Origin: an uncultured Eubacterium sp.
GTDB lineage: Bacteria > Bacillota > Clostridia > Oscillospirales > Acutalibacteraceae
DNA: 39,464 bases
Reading direction: 5' to 3'
Assembly: GCA_910577215.1 (NCBI GenBank)
Contig: CAJTMQ010000003.1
Coordinates: 20,213-59,676 of the forward strand
Under the pieces are notes generated by a model, which searched no databases, had not been told where the DNA came from, and was given only the letters and a program-made list of their open reading frames with translations. The position numbers and the translations under genes were made by a program. Of the stretch, positions 25,362-33,924 are shown in pieces (within the stretch, counting starts at the first letter, position 1; each line of letters opens with the position of its first letter).

Positions 25362-27593
25362 ATGAATAATGCTTGGAGAAGTTTTAAAACCGGCACATGG
25401 TGTGACGAAATAAATGTGCGTGATTTCATAAACAGAAACTATACTGCTTATGACGGTGATGCTGCATTTCTTGAAACTCCGACTGAAAGAACAGAAAGAG
25501 TAAGCAAAAGACTGAATGAACTGCTTATTGCGGAAAATGAAAAGGGCGGCGTGCTTGATGTTGACACAAGCAAGGTTGTTACAATTCTTTCACATAAGCC
25601 GGGCTATGTTCTTAAGGAAGATGATATTATTGTCGGCTTACAGACGGATGAGCCTTTGAAGAGAGGCGTTTCACCATTCGCAGGTTTCAGAAATGCTACG
25701 CAGGCTTGTGAGGCTTACGGTTATGAAATGTCTGATAAAATCAAGGATGAGTTTATTTACAGAACCACACATAACACAGGTGTGTTCCGTGCATATACAG
25801 ATACAATGAAAAAAGCACGTCACGCAGGTATTTTAACAGGTCTTCCCGATGCTTATGCACGTGGAAGAATCATTGGTGATTACCGCAGAATTGCTCTTTA
25901 CGGTATGGATTATCTTATTGAGCAGAAAAAGCTTGATAAGAAAAAGCTCGGCGAAAAGGAATTTCTTGATGAGGAGTCTATCCATCTTCTTGAAGACCTT
26001 GCAAAGCAGATTGAATTTATGAATCAGCTTAAGGTTATGGCTCTTGATTACGGCTGTGATATTTCAGTTCCTGCTCAGAATGCAAAAGAAGCTATCCAGT
26101 GGCTCTATTTCGGTTATCTTGGTGCAGTTAAGGAGCAGAACGGTGCTGCAAACTCAATAGGCAGAATTGCAGAATTTATTGACTGCTATATCGAAAGAGA
26201 TTTTGCAGAGGGCACACTTGATGAAAAGGGTGCACAGGAGCTTATTGATGATCTTATTGTTAAGCTTCGTCTTGTTCGCCATCTCCGCACACCTGAATAT
26301 AATGACCTCTTTGCAGGTGATCCGGTATGGGTAACCTGTTCACTCGGCGGTGTGTCAAATGAAGGCAAGCATATGGTTTCAAAAACGTCATTCCGTGTGC
26401 TTCAGACTCTTTATAATCTCGGTTCAAGTGCAGAGCCTAACATTACTGTTCTCTGGAGTCAGAAATTACCGCAGGGCTTCAAGAACTTCTGTGCTCAGGT
26501 TTCTATTGATACAGATTCAATTCAGTATGAAAATGATGATGTTATGAGAAAGGATTACGGCGATGACTACGCTATTGCATGCTGCGTTTCTGCAATGAAA
26601 GAGGGCAAGCAGATGCAGTTCTTCGGCGCTCGCTGCAACCTTGCAAAGATTCTTCTTATGGCTCTTAACGGCGGTAAGGATGAAATTCACGGAGATCAGA
26701 TTGCCCCTGAAAGCGAGTCCTTTGATGAAAAGGTGCTTGATTATGATAAGGTTATCAAATCATATAAAGAGTATCTTTCCTGGATGGCACGCCTTTATGT
26801 AAATACAATGAATGTTATTCACTATATGCACGATAAATATGCTTATGAAAGACTTATGATGAGTCTTCATGATACGGATGTAGAGCGTCTTATGGCATTC
26901 GGTGTTTCAGGTCTCAGCGTTGCAGTTGACTCACTTTCTGCAATTAAATATGCCAAGGTTACTCCGATTAAGGACGAAAGAGGAATTATTACAGAATTCA
27001 AAACAGAGGGCGATTTCCCGAAATACGGCAACGATGATGACCGTGTAGATGATATTGCTAAAGAGCTCACAAGCTTCTTCTATAAAGAGCTTTGCAAAAC
27101 ACCTGCTTACAGAGGTGCTAAACACACTCTTTCAATTCTTACCATTACATCAAATGTTATGTACGGTAAGAAAACAGGTTCAACACCTGACGGACGTAAG
27201 GCCGGCGAGCCTTTTGCACCGGGTGCAAACCCAATGCACGGCAGAGATTCAGAGGGTGCACTTGCTTCTCTTAACTCAGTTGCTAAGCTGGATTACGGCT
27301 GCTGTCAGGATGGTATATCAAACACCTTCTCCATTACACCTGATACGCTCGGCTCAGATATGGATAACAGAATTGAGCATTTGACAACCATGCTTGACGG
27401 TTACTTTTCACAGAATGCACATCATCTTAATGTAAATGTGCTTAACCGCCAGAAGCTGATTGATGCAATGAATGACCCAACTCTTTATCCGTCACTCACA
27501 ATCCGTGTTTCAGGCTATGCAGTGAACTTCAATAAGCTTACCCGCGAAAAGCAGGAAGAGGTTATTGCAAGAACCTTCCATACATCAATGTAA
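25362..27593 (+). CDS. pflB: Formate C-acetyltransferase (pyruvate formate-lyase)
   Basis: 743 aa from ATG 25362, preceded by AGGAGG six bases upstream. Converts pyruvate and CoA to acetyl-CoA and formate in anaerobic metabolism. The active-site cysteine pair is C407-C408 in 'DYAIACCVS', the glycyl-radical residue is G718 in 'IRVSGYAVNF', and 'KTGSTPDGRKAGEPFAPGANPMHG' is the family-specific C-terminal block. These features match true PFL rather than glycerol or choline lyases of the same superfamily. The radical is installed by the pflA product downstream; a terminator between the two genes should lower pflA expression. Confidence 0.97.
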   Translation: MNNAWRSFKTGTWCDEINVRDFINRNYTAYDGDAAFLETPTERTERVSKRLNELLIAENEKGGVLDVDTSKVVTILSHKPGYVLKEDDIIVGLQTDEPLKRGVSPFAGFRNATQACEAYGYEMSDKIKDEFIYRTTHNTGVFRAYTDTMKKARHAGILTGLPDAYARGRIIGDYRRIALYGMDYLIEQKKLDKKKLGEKEFLDEESIHLLEDLAKQIEFMNQLKVMALDYGCDISVPAQNAKEAIQWLYFGYLGAVKEQNGAANSIGRIAEFIDCYIERDFAEGTLDEKGAQELIDDLIVKLRLVRHLRTPEYNDLFAGDPVWVTCSLGGVSNEGKHMVSKTSFRVLQTLYNLGSSAEPNITVLWSQKLPQGFKNFCAQVSIDTDSIQYENDDVMRKDYGDDYAIACCVSAMKEGKQMQFFGARCNLAKILLMALNGGKDEIHGDQIAPESESFDEKVLDYDKVIKSYKEYLSWMARLYVNTMNVIHYMHDKYAYERLMMSLHDTDVERLMAFGVSGLSVAVDSLSAIKYAKVTPIKDERGIITEFKTEGDFPKYGNDDDRVDDIAKELTSFFYKELCKTPAYRGAKHTLSILTITSNVMYGKKTGSTPDGRKAGEPFAPGANPMHGRDSEGALASLNSVAKLDYGCCQDGISNTFSITPDTLGSDMDNRIEHLTTMLDGYFSQNAHHLNVNVLNRQKLIDAMNDPTLYPSLTIRVSGYAVNFNKLTREKQEEVIARTFHTSM

Positions 27594-27611
27594 TTATTTA
27601 CACATAAAAAT

Positions 27612-27648
27612 AACCCATTGAAATCATTGTGTTTCAATGGGTTTTGTG
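27612..27648 (+). terminator. Terminator between pflB and pflA
   Basis: Twelve-base-pair perfect stem AACCCATTGAAA/TTTCAATGGGTT, eight-base loop, T-rich tail. Probably lets a fraction of transcripts through so that the activase is made at a lower level than PflB. Confidence 0.85.
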
Positions 27649-27696
27649 TTATTGTTTATATAGTGTAATTATAAGGAATTGCAGGGTGGATAATAT

Positions 27697-27745
27697 CTGC
27701 CCGTATTACGCAATATATGAAAACGTCCCTCTCAATGGGCAGAGG
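27697..27745 (+). other. Alternative hairpins in the pflA leader
   Basis: CTGCCC (27697-27702) can pair with GGGCAG (27737-27742), while CCTCT (27728-27732) can pair with AGAGG (27741-27745); the two share bases 27741-27742 and exclude each other. They lie within 75 bases upstream of pflA. No known riboswitch consensus is matched. Confidence 0.3.
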
Positions 27746-27770
27746 ATGAATTTTATAACAAGGTGATATT

Positions 27771-28472
27771 ATGGCAGATATACATTCTTTTGAAAGCCTT
27801 GCTACGCTTGATGGCGAGGGAATACGATACGGTGTTTTTTTTACAGGCTGTCCGCTTCGTTGTGCGTACTGTCATAATCCCGATACGTGGTTTAAAAGCG
27901 GCAGAGAGTATTCAGCGGAGGAGCTTTATAGCAAGATAAAACGATACAAGCCTTATTTCAAAAACGGCGGCGGAGTAACTTTTTCAGGCGGTGAGCCGCT
28001 GCTTAATGCTTCGTTTATAAATGAGGTTTCACCATTGCTGAAGCAGGAAGGAATTAATTATTGCCTTGATACATCGGGCAGCGTGCTTTTAACAGATGCT
28101 GTTAAAAGGTGTATAGACGGTGCCGATATGGTGATTCTTGATATAAAGTTTTATGATGAAGAAAGCTATCAAAGATATACAAAGGGTACATTTGAAAACT
28201 TTGTTAATATAGGAAAATACTGTTCTGAAACAGGTAAAAAGCTGTGGCTGAGAACGGTTGTTGTGCCGGGAATCAATGATAATGAGGAAAAAATTAAAAA
28301 ATATGCTTCCTTTGCAAAGCAGTTTAAATGTGAAAAATATGAACTTCTTGCTTTCCATACAATGGGCTTTTTTAAATATGAGAATCTGAAAATAGATAAT
28401 CCGCTTAAAGACAGAAGTGCTCTGCCTAAGGAAAGGCTTGCTGAACTGCAAAAAATTATAGATGAAGGCTGA
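27771..28472 (+). CDS. pflA: Pyruvate formate-lyase activating enzyme
   Basis: 233 aa radical SAM protein. The 4Fe-4S motif CxxxCxxC is C27-C31-C34 in 'FFTGCPLRCAYCHNPDTW'; 'GGGVTFSGGEPLL' is the SAM-binding GGE motif; 'YCLDTSGSV' and 'DIKFYDEESYQRYTKG' are PflA-specific. It abstracts a hydrogen from the PflB glycine to make the radical. Start ATG 27771 has AAGGTGA upstream. The 177-base gap from pflB contains a terminator and a possibly structured leader. Confidence 0.96.
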   Translation: MADIHSFESLATLDGEGIRYGVFFTGCPLRCAYCHNPDTWFKSGREYSAEELYSKIKRYKPYFKNGGGVTFSGGEPLLNASFINEVSPLLKQEGINYCLDTSGSVLLTDAVKRCIDGADMVILDIKFYDEESYQRYTKGTFENFVNIGKYCSETGKKLWLRTVVVPGINDNEEKIKKYASFAKQFKCEKYELLAFHTMGFFKYENLKIDNPLKDRSALPKERLAELQKIIDEG

Positions 28473-28504
28473 AAAACCCCGTTCCTGACGAACGGGGTTT
28501 TTAG
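28472..28504. terminator. Bidirectional terminator between pflA and tatD-like gene
   Basis: AAAAACCCCGTTC paired with GAACGGGGTTTTT, loop of five bases, T runs on both strands; the two genes converge here. Confidence 0.93.
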
Positions 28505-28506
28505 CT

Positions 28507-29259
28507 TTAATTCAGAAAGTTTTTAAGATTGTTTTGCATTTGTTCGGAGATGCTTGCAGAAGAACAGTTTTTAATCAACGCAGTGTATTCAAGATTTTCT
28601 TTTAATACTTTGGGAATTTGTGCTAAATCAATCGTATTCATCCCGTGTGCCCATGCAATTGCATCTATGCCGTCTGTTTCAAGAAATAAACGTGATGCGG
28701 GAATTTCAGAAACCATTCTTTGATTTAGAATATTGTTTTTTTTGCACAGCATCGCCGTATCAGGTCCAAGTGTAAAATAACAGTCTTGATTTAAAAACCT
28801 GTTAAAATCACGTTCTGTTCCTGAAAACCAATGAATACAAACTTTTTCAGAAAAATCCTTAATCATATCAGCGATCAGGCTTTCCTGCCCTTTCGTGTGA
28901 AGAATTACCGGTTTTTTCAAATCAGAGGCTATCTGCAACTGCTGCTCAAATGATTTTTTCTGAATAGGAATCGGAACATTGCACCAAAAGGAGTCTATGC
29001 CGATTTCACCTACGAAATCGCATTGTTCAAAGTATTCTTTGTATTCTAGTGCATCAAAGCGTTCTGCATACCATGGATGGATACCAAAGCTAATCATTAC
29101 GTCTTTACGATTATGAAATTTAATTATATTTTGCCATTCCTGCGGTGTTCCTGCAGAAAAACAGGTGATAATCCCCAAATTTTTTCGCAGTTCTAATTCT
29201 TCTTCACTTTTTGACGAAAGGTGAGCATGAATATCAATTAAAGAAAGTTTATCATTCAT
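28507..29259 (-). CDS. TatD family metal-dependent hydrolase in thiamine-precursor operon
   Basis: 250 aa from ATG 29259, which follows AAAGGTGA; a longer upstream frame overlaps the ABC gene too far. Amidohydrolase-fold TatD motifs: H11 and H13 ('IDIHAHL'), E85 ('VGEIGID'), H121 ('VILHTKG'), H143 ('CIHWFSGT'), D196 ('FLETDGID'). The final motif lacks the usual ETDxP proline. TatD proteins are known as DNases or D-aminoacyl-tRNA deacylases. Here it is the last gene of a TPP-riboswitch operon and overlaps the thiZ-like ATPase by eight bases, which suggests a job in salvage of thiamine breakdown products. That role is inference. Confidence 0.85.
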   Translation of the reverse strand: MNDKLSLIDIHAHLSSKSEEELELRKNLGIITCFSAGTPQEWQNIIKFHNRKDVMISFGIHPWYAERFDALEYKEYFEQCDFVGEIGIDSFWCNVPIPIQKKSFEQQLQIASDLKKPVILHTKGQESLIADMIKDFSEKVCIHWFSGTERDFNRFLNQDCYFTLGPDTAMLCKKNNILNQRMVSEIPASRLFLETDGIDAIAWAHGMNTIDLAQIPKVLKENLEYTALIKNCSSASISEQMQNNLKNFLN

Positions 29260-29989
29260 AGCGGTCACCTTTAATAATTCGGTGAATTTCTGCACGAAGC
29301 TTTCCCTGCTCATAAAGCCATTCTCGTGAACGGTTTTTATCCGTGATTACAATTTCACGACGAATGCCCTCACCGGGTGCTCCGAGAATAAGTATTCTGT
29401 CTGAAAGATAAATTGCTTCATCTGTATCATGCGTTACAAGTATTATTGTTTTTTTCAGATTGCTGCAAAGTTCGGCAAGCCAATCCTGCATATCGCCGCG
29501 CGTAATAACATCAAGGGCACCAAATGGCTCATCAAGAAGATAAATATCTGCCTTGCACAGCGTTGTGCGTAAAAAGGCTGCACGTTGGCGCATTCCTCCG
29601 GAAAGCTCATCTGGGTATTTATTTTCACAACCTTTCAAACCGAATTTTTCCATTTGATGAAGTGCGGTTTCTTTTATTTCTTTTTTATGGTGATGAATTT
29701 CGCCGTAAAGACAAACATTATCTAAAATCGTTTTCCAGGGGAGAAGCAAATCGTTTTGCGGCATATATGCAAAATGCTGATTTGCTTTTTCATATTTTTT
29801 GTTATCAATAAGAATTTCTCCGCTCTGTGGTTTTAAAATGCCTGCGAAAATATTGAGCAATGTGGATTTTCCGCAGCCGGACGGTCCTAAAATGCTGACA
29901 AATTCACCATTGTTTATGTTCAGAGAAAGGTCATTTATAATTGGCTTATCAGAATAAGAAAAACGCAGTCCGTTAACACTCAGTTTCAT
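29252..29989 (-). CDS. ABC transporter ATPase, ThiZ-like (thiamine pyrimidine precursor uptake)
   Basis: 245 aa. Walker A 'GPSGCGKST' (35-43), Q-loop 'AYMPQNDLLLPWKT', signature 'LSGGMRQRAAF', Walker B 'IYLLDEPFGALD', switch His in 'LVTHDTDEAI'. The 'PFGALD...MQDWL' sequence and the length match the nitrate/sulfonate/taurine and ThiZ group of importers. With the permease and lipoprotein upstream and a TPP riboswitch at the head, HMP (hydroxymethylpyrimidine) or formyl-aminopyrimidine is the likely cargo. The substrate is inferred from riboswitch control, not from this protein. Confidence 0.92.
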   Translation of the reverse strand: MKLSVNGLRFSYSDKPIINDLSLNINNGEFVSILGPSGCGKSTLLNIFAGILKPQSGEILIDNKKYEKANQHFAYMPQNDLLLPWKTILDNVCLYGEIHHHKKEIKETALHQMEKFGLKGCENKYPDELSGGMRQRAAFLRTTLCKADIYLLDEPFGALDVITRGDMQDWLAELCSNLKKTIILVTHDTDEAIYLSDRILILGAPGEGIRREIVITDKNRSREWLYEQGKLRAEIHRIIKGDRYE

Positions 29990-30015
29990 ATAGTTCTCCG
30001 TTAAGAAAGCAATTA

Positions 30016-31017
30016 TTATTTTGCAAGGAATTCGTTGGTGTAACAGTCTTCAGCAGATAATGCCTTGTCTATAATGCCGTATTCCTGAAGGAAGTTTGTA
30101 TAGTTATCCCAAACCTCATCCTCCATAATTCCCCATGTGTTTGTGTCTTCCATAAATTTATCTGCAAGATATTCCTGAGATTTCTTCAGCATTTCTAAAT
30201 CATATGCTGGTGCATAAGCATAAAGAATTTCTGCGCATTCATCAGGATTTGCAATTACATCCTTATACCCCTTTTCAGTGGCACGAAGAAATGCAGAAAT
30301 CATTTCGGGATCTGACTCAATAACAGCATCACTTGTGATAATTACAGGTGTATAATAATCAAGACGCTCATCAAGCTGTCTGCATTCCATATAGTTAAGC
30401 TGTGTTCCGTTCATTTCAGCCATAACACTGTCCCAACCCTCGAAGAACCACATAATATCACAGCTTTTTCCTAACGCTTCAAATCCGGAACCGTCAGAGA
30501 TAACCGTATTCAGCTTGGAAAAATCAGCACCGACCTTTTTCATGCAGGATTCCAATACTGCCGATTCGCCAGCGCCTCCCCAGCCGGCATATGTTTTGCC
30601 TTCAAAATCTGCAGGTGATTCAATTCCGCTGTCCGCAAGTGAAACAAAGCCGGAAGTATTATGCTGTATAATCGTGGCAATAGCTTTTATAGGGAGAGGA
30701 TCGGCACTGCTTAAAGCGATTGTAACATCCTCCTGGTAGCTGATACCGAAGGTTCCCTTTTGCTGAGCAACTAATGTTGCTGTAGCAGAGTCTACAGGTT
30801 CAATAATTTCAACATCAAGACCCTCATTTTCATAATATCCCTTGTTGAGTGCTACATACATACCGGTGTGGTTTGTGTTTGGTACATAATCAAGAACAAC
30901 GGTTACTTTTTTCAGTTCGGTGGTGTTTGGATTGCTTTTTACGGCACAGGCACAAGCACCTATTGCAATAATAACAGCCATTGCAATAATTACTGCTCTT
31001 TTAAATTTACTTTTCAT
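30016..31017 (-). CDS. Substrate-binding lipoprotein, NMT1/ThiY-like
   Basis: 333 aa. Lipoprotein signal peptide with probable lipidation at C22 ('VIIAIGACACA'). The mature part is a two-lobed type II binding protein of the NMT1/THI5 group: 'VTVVLDYVPNTNHTGMYVALNKGYYENEGLDVEIIEP' is the diagnostic opening, close to ThiY proteins that bind N-formyl-aminopyrimidine or HMP (established for Bacillus ThiY). GAGGAAAAA precedes ATG 31017. Membrane-anchored outside the cell, it delivers ligand to the thiX-like permease encoded just upstream. Confidence 0.92.
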   Translation of the reverse strand: MKSKFKRAVIIAMAVIIAIGACACAVKSNPNTTELKKVTVVLDYVPNTNHTGMYVALNKGYYENEGLDVEIIEPVDSATATLVAQQKGTFGISYQEDVTIALSSADPLPIKAIATIIQHNTSGFVSLADSGIESPADFEGKTYAGWGGAGESAVLESCMKKVGADFSKLNTVISDGSGFEALGKSCDIMWFFEGWDSVMAEMNGTQLNYMECRQLDERLDYYTPVIITSDAVIESDPEMISAFLRATEKGYKDVIANPDECAEILYAYAPAYDLEMLKKSQEYLADKFMEDTNTWGIMEDEVWDNYTNFLQEYGIIDKALSAEDCYTNEFLAK

Positions 31018-31076
31018 AGTTTTTCCTCTTATAAATATTATTTAAAAACTTTGTAATGTGCACGCTTACAAGGTTT

Positions 31077-31832
31077 TTATTTCCTTTTTTTGCGTTGTGA
31101 CGGCAGCATTGCATATCCAAAAAGCTTTACAACCCCATTCATCATCAGACTTAATATGATAATGATTAAAACACAGGCAAAAACCTTATCAAGCATATAA
31201 CCGTTTTTTGCGCGAATCAAATAATAGCCAAGACCGCTTTGCGCTGCAATCCATTCACCTACAACTGCTCCGCTTATACTGTAGGTTGCAGCAACCTTCA
31301 AGCCGGAAAGCAATGAAATCATTGCAGATGGAATTTTTACAATTTTGTAAAGCTGAAATTTTGAGCCGCCGTATGTACGAATTAAATTCAAATATTCCTT
31401 ATCCATCTGACCTAAGCCGTCACTAAAGCTTACAACAATCGGAAAAAAGCACATAAGTACAACTGTAAGAATTTTCGGTGCATATCCAAAACCCATATAT
31501 ATTACAAAAATAGGTGCAAGCACAATTACCGGCACGGTTTGTGTTACAACAAGTATGGGATAAATGCATTTTTTAAATGTTGGCATAGCATCAATAAGAA
31601 TTCCGATTGCAATTGCTATTGCAAATGCAATTCCCATTCCTGCCAAGGCTTCCATAACCGTAATTCCTGCATGCCTTATAAGCGTGGGAAATTCCTGAAC
31701 AAAAGTACCGATTGCGGCACTTGGTGCCGGAAGAACATAAAGCGGAATATGTGCAATTTTAACCGTAAACTCCCAGGCTGTAAGTAAAACAATGATTACG
31801 AGTATAGGAGCAAGCTTATTTAATCTTTTCAT
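31077..31832 (-). CDS. ABC transporter permease, ThiX-like
   Basis: 251 aa from ATG 31832 (AAGGAA seven bases upstream; ATG 31835 also possible). A longer frame to 31880 would run through the terminator and is rejected. About six membrane helices, with the coupling-helix EAA-type loop around 'DGLGQMDKEYLNLIRTYGGSKFQLYKIVKIPSAM'. BPD_transp_1 family importer permease of the SsuC/TauC/ThiX group. First gene after the TPP riboswitch. Confidence 0.92.
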   Translation of the reverse strand: MKRLNKLAPILVIIVLLTAWEFTVKIAHIPLYVLPAPSAAIGTFVQEFPTLIRHAGITVMEALAGMGIAFAIAIAIGILIDAMPTFKKCIYPILVVTQTVPVIVLAPIFVIYMGFGYAPKILTVVLMCFFPIVVSFSDGLGQMDKEYLNLIRTYGGSKFQLYKIVKIPSAMISLLSGLKVAATYSISGAVVGEWIAAQSGLGYYLIRAKNGYMLDKVFACVLIIIILSLMMNGVVKLFGYAMLPSQRKKRK

Positions 31833-31847
31833 CATGTATTTCCTTAA

Positions 31848-31880
31848 AAAACAAAAAAGCCAGTGCAGACGCACTGGCAT
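31848..31880 (-). terminator. Riboswitch-linked terminator before thiX-like gene
   Basis: Perfect eight-base-pair stem GCCAGTGC/GCACTGGC with loop GTCT (minus strand), followed by TTTTTTG. It lies between the TPP aptamer and the first gene and is the probable expression platform. Confidence 0.88.
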
Positions 31881-31944
31881 AGTATACAGAAAATAATATT
31901 ATACCCTAAAAAAGCAAAATTCTGCAATTTCGGAATAATAGTAA

Positions 31945-32050
31945 TCATTCTGCATATTTCCATATTTTCCTGCGTCAGTATTATCTGTATCAGGTTCGAA
32001 GGGTAAAAACCTTAAGGTTTACTCTCAGGCCGTTCGGCCTCCCCGTTTTC
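31945..32050 (-). ncRNA. TPP riboswitch (THI element)
   Basis: Read on the minus strand the conserved core is complete: ACGGGGAGGC, then GGCCTGAGAGT, a variable P3 stem (AAACCTTAAGGTTT), ACCCTTCGAACCTGA, and CTGACGCAGGAAA. CUGAGA and ACCUGAU are the pyrimidine- and diphosphate-sensing elements of TPP aptamers. A terminator sits between it and the thiX-like gene, so high TPP should switch the operon off. The predicted RNA start from the promoter at 32057-32085 falls just ahead of the aptamer. Confidence 0.96.
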
Positions 32051-32056
32051 GTAATG

Positions 32057-32085
32057 ATTATACTACAGTTTGCTTTTTAGTGCAA
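32057..32085 (-). promoter_or_regulatory. Promoter for the TPP-controlled operon
   Basis: Minus-strand TTGCAC (32080-32085), 17-base spacer, consensus TATAAT (32057-32062), placing the start near 32050 at the aptamer edge. Confidence 0.7.
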
Positions 32086-32103
32086 GTATTTTTTTATTTT
32101 CAA

Positions 32104-32135
32104 TAAAAAAGGGGAGAATCCTTTCAGATTCTCCC
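32104..32135 (-). terminator. Terminator after GGGtGRT gene
   Basis: Nine-base-pair stem GGGAGAATC/GATTCTCCC, six-base loop, then a T run on the minus strand. Confidence 0.92.
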
Positions 32136-32153
32136 GTAAAAAGAAAGCTAAAT

Positions 32154-33161
32154 TTATTTCACAGCCTCTTCAATCGCAACTGCTGTTGCAACTGTTGCAC
32201 CTACCATTGGGTTGTTACCCATACCGATAAGACCCATCATTTCAACGTGGGCAGGAACTGATGAAGAACCGGCAAACTGAGCGTCACCGTGCATACGGCC
32301 CATAGAGTCTGTTAAACCGTATGAAGCAGGACCGGCAGCCATGTTATCAGGATGAAGTGTACGGCCTGTGCCGCCGCCTGATGCTACTGAGAAGTATGAC
32401 TTGCCGTTTTCAAGAGCCCACTTCTTGTAAGTGCCTGCAACAAGATGCTGGAAACGTGTTGGGTTTGTTGAGTTACCTGTGATAGAAACATCAACGCCCT
32501 CTTCCTTCATAATTGCAACACCTTCAAGAACATCGTTTGCACCGTAGCACTTAACTGCAGCTCTTTCACCGTCTGAGAAAGCCTTTGTTTCAACAATCTT
32601 AAGTTCGCCTGTGTAGAAATCATAGTCTGTTTTTACATAAGTGAAGCCGTTGATTCTTGAAATGATATAAGCAGCGTCTTTTCCAAGACCGTTAAGAATA
32701 ACTCTGAGAGGCTCTTTACGAACCTTATTAGCTGTGCGGGCAATACCGATAGCACCCTCTGCAGCGGCAAAGCTTTCGTGACCTGCAAGGAATGCAAAGC
32801 ACTTTGTTTCCTCGCTGAGAAGTCTTGCACCAAGGTTACCGTGACCTAAGCCTACATTTCTCTGCTCAGCAACTGAACCCGGAATACAGAAAGCCTGAAG
32901 ACCGATACCGATTTTTGCTGAAGCTTCAGAAGCAGTTTTAACACCGCTCTTAATAGCAACTGCGGCACCGAGTGTGTAAGCCCAGCTTGCATTCTCAAAT
33001 GCGATTGGCTGAACGCCTTTAACGATAGCATCTACATCAATGCCCTTTGATAAACATAAATCTCTTGCTTCTTCAAGACTTGAAAGACCGTACTCTGCAA
33101 GACATTTTTCGATTTTGGCAAGTCTTCTTTCCTTGCCTTCAAATTTTACATCATTTGCCAT
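32154..33161 (-). CDS. GGGtGRT family protein of unknown function
   Basis: 335 aa. It contains the family-naming motif GGGTGRT at residues 262-268 ('SVASGGGTGRTLHPDN'). Other striking stretches are 'NVGLGHGNLGARLLSEETKCFAFLAGHESFAAAEGA' around residues 102-136 and a Gly/Ala-rich C-terminus ('GLIGMGNNPMVGATVATAVAIEEAVK'). Cysteines are at 20, 36, 92, 121 and 205. The family is recognised but functionally uncharacterised. No signal peptide, so cytoplasmic. AAGGAGG precedes ATG 33161. The gene is 18 bases downstream of a NifU-like Fe-S scaffold gene and shares its promoter and terminator, implying joint function. Confidence 0.88.
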   Translation of the reverse strand: MANDVKFEGKERRLAKIEKCLAEYGLSSLEEARDLCLSKGIDVDAIVKGVQPIAFENASWAYTLGAAVAIKSGVKTASEASAKIGIGLQAFCIPGSVAEQRNVGLGHGNLGARLLSEETKCFAFLAGHESFAAAEGAIGIARTANKVRKEPLRVILNGLGKDAAYIISRINGFTYVKTDYDFYTGELKIVETKAFSDGERAAVKCYGANDVLEGVAIMKEEGVDVSITGNSTNPTRFQHLVAGTYKKWALENGKSYFSVASGGGTGRTLHPDNMAAGPASYGLTDSMGRMHGDAQFAGSSSVPAHVEMMGLIGMGNNPMVGATVATAVAIEEAVK

Positions 33162-33179
33162 TTTACGTTCCTCCTTATC

Positions 33180-33872
33180 TTATTCTTCACGAGGGTCAAT
33201 ATATTTTGCAGCATTTGCAAAACGACCGTAGTTACCGATGTTAGCCTTGTAAGCCTCATCAGGTGTTTTACCGTGACGGATATCCTCAAGCATCTTTCCA
33301 ACCTTAACGAATTCGTAGCCGATAACCTCGCCCTCTTCGTCAAGAGCCATACGGGTAACATAACCCTCGGCCATTTCCATGTAACGAACACCCTTAAGCT
33401 TTGTTGAGAACATTGTACCAACCTGGCTGCGAAGACCTTTACCTAAATCCTCAAGAGCAGCACCTACAACAAGACCATCCTCTGAGAAAGCACTCTGTGA
33501 ACGACCGTAAGCAAGCTGCTTGAAGATTTCTCTCATAGCAACGTTGATAGCGTCACAAACAAGGTCTGTGTTAAGGCACTCAAGAAGAGTTTTGCCAGGA
33601 AGAATTTCTGCAGCCATAGCAGCAGAGTGAGTCATACCTGAGCAGCCGATTGTTTCAACAAGAGCCTCTTCAACAATACCTTCCTTAACATTAAGGCTGA
33701 TTTTGCAGGCACCCTGCTGAGGTGCGCACCAGCCGATACCGTGTGAGAAACCGCTGATGTCGCTGATTTGATAAGATTTTACCCATTTTCCCTCTTCAGG
33801 AATTGGAGCCGGACCATGATGAGGACCTTTTTTTACGGTACACATCTGTTCAACTTCATGTGAATAAGTCAT
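33180..33872 (-). CDS. NifU/IscU-like Fe-S scaffold family protein
   Basis: 230 aa. Residues ~40-125 resemble the IscU/NifU N-terminal scaffold: C56 in 'QQGACKISLNV', C77 in 'VETIGCSGMTHSAAMAAEI', then a helix 'CDAINVAMREIFKQLAYGR' with C106. Cysteines at 11, 49 and 99 are additional. A C-terminal extension of about 100 residues ('TKLKGVRYMEMAEGYVTRM...') is not found in ordinary IscU. The exact HC motif of IscU is missing, so it is a divergent scaffold. ATG 33872 has GGAAGGAG upstream and a good promoter. First gene of a two-gene operon with the GGGtGRT protein. Confidence 0.85.
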   Translation of the reverse strand: MTYSHEVEQMCTVKKGPHHGPAPIPEEGKWVKSYQISDISGFSHGIGWCAPQQGACKISLNVKEGIVEEALVETIGCSGMTHSAAMAAEILPGKTLLECLNTDLVCDAINVAMREIFKQLAYGRSQSAFSEDGLVVGAALEDLGKGLRSQVGTMFSTKLKGVRYMEMAEGYVTRMALDEEGEVIGYEFVKVGKMLEDIRHGKTPDEAYKANIGNYGRFANAAKYIDPREE

Positions 33873-33924
33873 ATTTAATACTCCTTCCAGTTTTGCTAAT
33901 AATTTTTATCAAATTACCAAACAT

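Noticed and set aside
27661..27770. ZTP (pfl motif) riboswitch upstream of pflA
   Set aside because: The conserved ZTP core and its CCGCCUGGGCA-like end are absent; only generic short hairpins are found.
31833..31880. N-terminal extension of the thiX-like permease to 31880
   Set aside because: It would translate through the riboswitch terminator hairpin; AAGGAA and ATG 31832 give a proper start.
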